From an uncultured Hyphomonas sp. (lineage in GTDB: Bacteria; Pseudomonadota; Alphaproteobacteria; Caulobacterales; Hyphomonadaceae): a stretch of DNA of 64,000 nucleotides. The position numbers and the translations under genes were made by a program. The notes under the pieces are model-generated. The model was not told where the DNA came from, searched no databases, and saw only the letters and a program-made list of their open reading frames with translations. How positions within the stretch are numbered: the first letter of the stretch is position 1; every line of letters begins with the position of its first letter. Positions 61,546-64,000 of this stretch are shown piece after piece. The stretch is taken from contig NZ_OY787456.1 of NCBI RefSeq assembly GCF_963678875.1, positions 2,480,001 to 2,544,000 of the forward strand. Direction: 5' to 3'.

Positions 61546-63813
61546 CTATTCTTCCAAGCCGGGCAATCGGGAACCGCCAGGACCGGCCGCGAATGTCCAC
61601 CAAGGCGATGATGTTTGCTGTCCTACGCCTGGTTTTGACCAGTCACAAACACCGTTCGGAAACACAGCTTCCAGACGTTCGAACTGCTCGTCGTTCAGTT
61701 TGCCCGCATATTCGGACCGGTCGACCGGTCGCAGCTGGCACCTCAGGATATCCGAAGACCGCGGCCCGCCAGCAACCTGGCGGATGGAAGAGTAGATCTT
61801 TAGCCCGGGATCGGCATCGCAGGACCCTTGGTCAGTGACCTTGCGAGCATAGTCTGTACCCAGATAGCAAAAATCGAATGCCTCATCCGGACGATTGCGC
61901 TTCATTCTCTGCACATCCGTGCCTTCAGCGCGATCCGATTCCATGCCGGCCAGCCAAGCGTCCATGACGTCAAGCGACATCTGCGGCAAGCCGGAATCCA
62001 GCCAGAGGGGATTGGTCCAGGGCGCACCGCCGCCCGGGAGCCCGACCCGCCACATGACATGGTTGTCCAGATTGCCATTGGCCGCAAGAAGCCGGTCGCG
62101 CAGGGCAAAGCTGCTCCAATTGTAGTGAACCGAAGAATTCTCATCACCACGCAGGTCGATGATCGGCGTTGAAGCCATTGCTGCGCCATCGGAAATCATC
62201 CCTGTCCGATAAGCAATGTCCAGCGCACCGGGGTCAGCAATCGTCCTTTCAGCAACAAAATTCCCGTCGAGGTCAACACCTCCGACCTGTTCATTGACCA
62301 CAACGAACTCTTCCGGAGCCAATGTCCCGTCCAGGAGCGCTCCCAGTCCGTATTGGACACCTTCATTGTTCTTGAGGATGCGGCCAATATTCGTACCCGG
62401 ATATGTTCCCCACAACGCAACGCTATGGTCAGGGTAGGCACAGCGAATGCCGTCGGGATTCTTCACCGGGTCGTAGACAAGGGCATTGGGGAGTTTGCAT
62501 CCATTGCTCATCGGATCTTCCCCCCAAACGCCGGCAAGATAGGCGAATCGGAAGCGACCGAGGTTTTCGACGCTGCCTTCATCCTTGTGCCCGGCGATGA
62601 TCGCCCGTTTGCGGTTGATTTCCTCGTTGCCGAGGCCGGCATTCAGGGCCTCAAAGGTCTCACTGTGGAAATACCTCCGGAGGAGGATTGCATCGAAGAT
62701 CTCTTCAGAATGTCCGTCGCTATCGGGATAGCTGCATGCCAGGACAAGTCCATCAAGGGCTCCGGGATACATGCTTGCGATCACGTTCTGCTGCATGGAC
62801 CCTGCCGAACAGCCATGGCCGATCGTGTAGCGGACCAGGCCGTACGTATCAGAAACATATTCCTTCAGCATCAGGACCGTTTCGGCAGCAACCACCCGGT
62901 TCGCATTCTGGGAAGCATCCGTGAGACTAGCCACAGCGACCATGAACCCCTTGCTCAATGGATGGTCCAGCGCCCAGGTTGATACCGGTTGGGACTGGCG
63001 GCGGAGGTGGCCCGTGCTCCCACCGAAGAACCAGACAAGCTTGCGGTTCCAGGCGCCAAGCTCGCCTTCTGGCGCGTCCGGATCATGCAGGACCGCAATG
63101 TCGTACAGGCCCCGATTGATGGCCCCGCGCTCGACACGAACGACATAATCCAGCGTCTTCCCCTGGTCGGTTGTCGTCTGTGACATGTCCGCAGGGCGAG
63201 GTGCGGCCAAGGTATAGGGCTGGAAGCAGGAATTCTCGAAACCGTGACGCGGTTCGCAATCCGTCGCCGTCGTCCGGTAATAGTATCGCACCTCAGGCAC
63301 GACATTGCACTGGGCATCAAGCGGAGGGTTGCTGAGGCCGCTCGCATAAGTCGCCGGCTCAAGGCCATTTTCTTCCCGTGCCTCCGGGGTCGCACAGACC
63401 CAGGGCTGCAATTGCGGCCCGGACAGAAGGGGACCACCCTTCGGGTGGTTGGTGATAACAAGATCCGCGGCCGATCCGGATGGGGACGTCGCCCGCACAA
63501 TATTCTCACCATCGATCAGACCACTCACAACCCCCTGAGCCTGTTCGCCTTCAAGGGTGAAAGCCACATCCTGCGCGACGCCGTTCACGGACACCTGAAA
63601 ACTGTCCACCCCTCCTGAAAATCCGCCACTGATAATAAGACGGGCATCTCCCCCACTCACCAGTTCAGGGCGGTTAGGGGACGTCGTTACAGCCAGCTTG
63701 GCTCCTCCAGCCGTTTGGGAGATCGCTTCTGAACCTGCAGGGTCGACCGACCCACAAGCTGAAAGTGCGAGCGCGGCAGCCAGCAACGCCATTCCGTATT
63801 GGATCTTGTGCAA
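61546..63813 (-). CDS. Secreted DUF6351-like alpha/beta hydrolase lipoprotein, copy 2
   Basis: A 755-residue exported hydrolase paralogous to the one at 56050. It starts at TTG 63813 with AAGGAGG 7 bp upstream. Signal ends ALSACGS. Same elbow GHGCSAGS and the same Asp/His segments (LRGDENSSVH, LDNHVMWR). The N-terminal ~330 residues and residues from about 545 on are nearly identical to copy 1, including at the DNA level, while about 355-530 diverges strongly. The two may act on related substrates. Confidence 0.84.
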   Translation of the reverse strand: MHKIQYGMALLAAALALSACGSVDPAGSEAISQTAGGAKLAVTTSPNRPELVSGGDARLIISGGFSGGVDSFQVSVNGVAQDVAFTLEGEQAQGVVSGLIDGENIVRATSPSGSAADLVITNHPKGGPLLSGPQLQPWVCATPEAREENGLEPATYASGLSNPPLDAQCNVVPEVRYYYRTTATDCEPRHGFENSCFQPYTLAAPRPADMSQTTTDQGKTLDYVVRVERGAINRGLYDIAVLHDPDAPEGELGAWNRKLVWFFGGSTGHLRRQSQPVSTWALDHPLSKGFMVAVASLTDASQNANRVVAAETVLMLKEYVSDTYGLVRYTIGHGCSAGSMQQNVIASMYPGALDGLVLACSYPDSDGHSEEIFDAILLRRYFHSETFEALNAGLGNEEINRKRAIIAGHKDEGSVENLGRFRFAYLAGVWGEDPMSNGCKLPNALVYDPVKNPDGIRCAYPDHSVALWGTYPGTNIGRILKNNEGVQYGLGALLDGTLAPEEFVVVNEQVGGVDLDGNFVAERTIADPGALDIAYRTGMISDGAAMASTPIIDLRGDENSSVHYNWSSFALRDRLLAANGNLDNHVMWRVGLPGGGAPWTNPLWLDSGLPQMSLDVMDAWLAGMESDRAEGTDVQRMKRNRPDEAFDFCYLGTDYARKVTDQGSCDADPGLKIYSSIRQVAGGPRSSDILRCQLRPVDRSEYAGKLNDEQFERLEAVFPNGVCDWSKPGVGQQTSSPWWTFAAGPGGSRLPGLEE

Positions 63814-63911
63814 GATTATTCCTCCTTGTCGGGCTTTGCTTGCCGGATACCGGTAAACGCCCCCATCTTCAGTCAGGTCGCGTAACGCGCTTTTCCGCTG
63901 GAACGAAAGAA

Positions 63912-63940
63912 GGTGGACCGGCGACTATCACCGGTCCACC
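63912..63940 (-). terminator. Terminator after the right-edge TonB receptor gene
   Basis: GGTGGACCGG (63912-63921) and CCGGTCCACC (63931-63940) form a perfect 10-bp stem with a 9-nt loop, 12 bp downstream of the receptor stop. On the minus strand it is followed by a T-rich CTTCTTTCGTT. Confidence 0.75.
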
Positions 63941-63952
63941 CAAATTGCTTCA

Positions 63953-64000
63953 TCAGAAGCGCACTCGCGCGCCGACAGAGAAGTAACGCCCGACCATGTC
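63953..64000 (-). CDS. TonB-dependent receptor (C-terminal end only)
   Basis: The last 15 codons before TGA read DMVGRYFSVGARVRF, the closing beta-strand of a TonB-dependent receptor with the terminal Phe needed for outer-membrane assembly. The rest lies outside the window. Its position upstream of the DUF6351 hydrolase/synthetase module, in the same direction, suggests a joint uptake function. Confidence 0.75.
   Translation of the reverse strand, partial: DMVGRYFSVGARVRF

Noticed and set aside
1..64000. CRISPR arrays, tRNA and rRNA genes
   Set aside because: No regular short repeats with spacers, and no tRNA or rRNA sequence was recognised by eye.

Overview
The window reads as accessory DNA of an alphaproteobacterium. 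Supporting signs are two TonB-dependent receptors, a GPH-type symporter, a FixJ-type regulator with a PAS histidine kinase, a CzcABC efflux operon headed by a small secreted protein, and three IS6-family elements. Sphingomonadales or Hyphomonadaceae/Caulobacterales would fit, but no taxonomic marker is present. GC content is moderately high. I see no tRNA, rRNA or CRISPR array.

Region 1 (1-4431, minus strand) is an RND metal-efflux operon: small secreted protein, outer-membrane factor, membrane-fusion lipoprotein, and the first 494 residues of the pump. Region 2 (about 4660-6076) is IS6 debris around a 2H phosphoesterase gene.

Region 3 (6303-25161) is a catabolic island. It holds a serine hydrolase, TonB receptor, enoyl-CoA hydratase (frameshifted), nitronate monooxygenase-like protein, 2-hydroxyacid dehydrogenase, alpha/beta hydrolase, MarR regulator, cupin, two adjacent acyl-CoA dehydrogenases, AhpD-like protein, GPH symporter, ABC exporter, CoA ligase and SDR. 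Nine copies of a palindromic operator (roughly TTAGGnnGCTAATTATTTG) lie in front of almost every transcription unit, including the marR-hydrolase divergent promoter. I infer one regulon for uptake, CoA activation and beta-oxidation-like breakdown of an unidentified ester or acid. The island lies between two IS6 copies in the same orientation.

Region 4 (26353-47558) holds redox and detoxification genes. First come MBL hydrolase, Dps, aldehyde dehydrogenase and a second MBL hydrolase. Next is an operon of zinc alcohol dehydrogenase, GST, aldehyde dehydrogenase and aldo-keto reductase. Two alpha/beta hydrolases, a PAS kinase with a lone receiver, and a FixJ regulator follow. Last is a LysR/cupin pair divergent from an operon with two MRJP/Yellow-type proteins, a SnoaL-like protein, an MDR reductase, an ABM monooxygenase and a PRISE-like reductase.

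Region 5 (53158-47600, minus strand) is a tightly overlapped eight-gene operon. It encodes a three-subunit nitrile hydratase/thiocyanate hydrolase-type enzyme with a cobalt-type Cys motif, an aquaporin-family channel, a DUF302 protein, a nickel/cobalt transporter, an AhpD-like protein and a frameshifted pyruvate-oxidase-like protein. Two SDR genes follow on the plus strand, then the third IS6 copy.

Region 6 (56050-64000, minus strand) has two paralogous secreted DUF6351-like hydrolase lipoproteins flanking an acyl-CoA synthetase and a nitronate monooxygenase-like gene, and the last codons of a second TonB receptor. This looks like a second module that hydrolyses an ester outside or in the periplasm and activates the acid.
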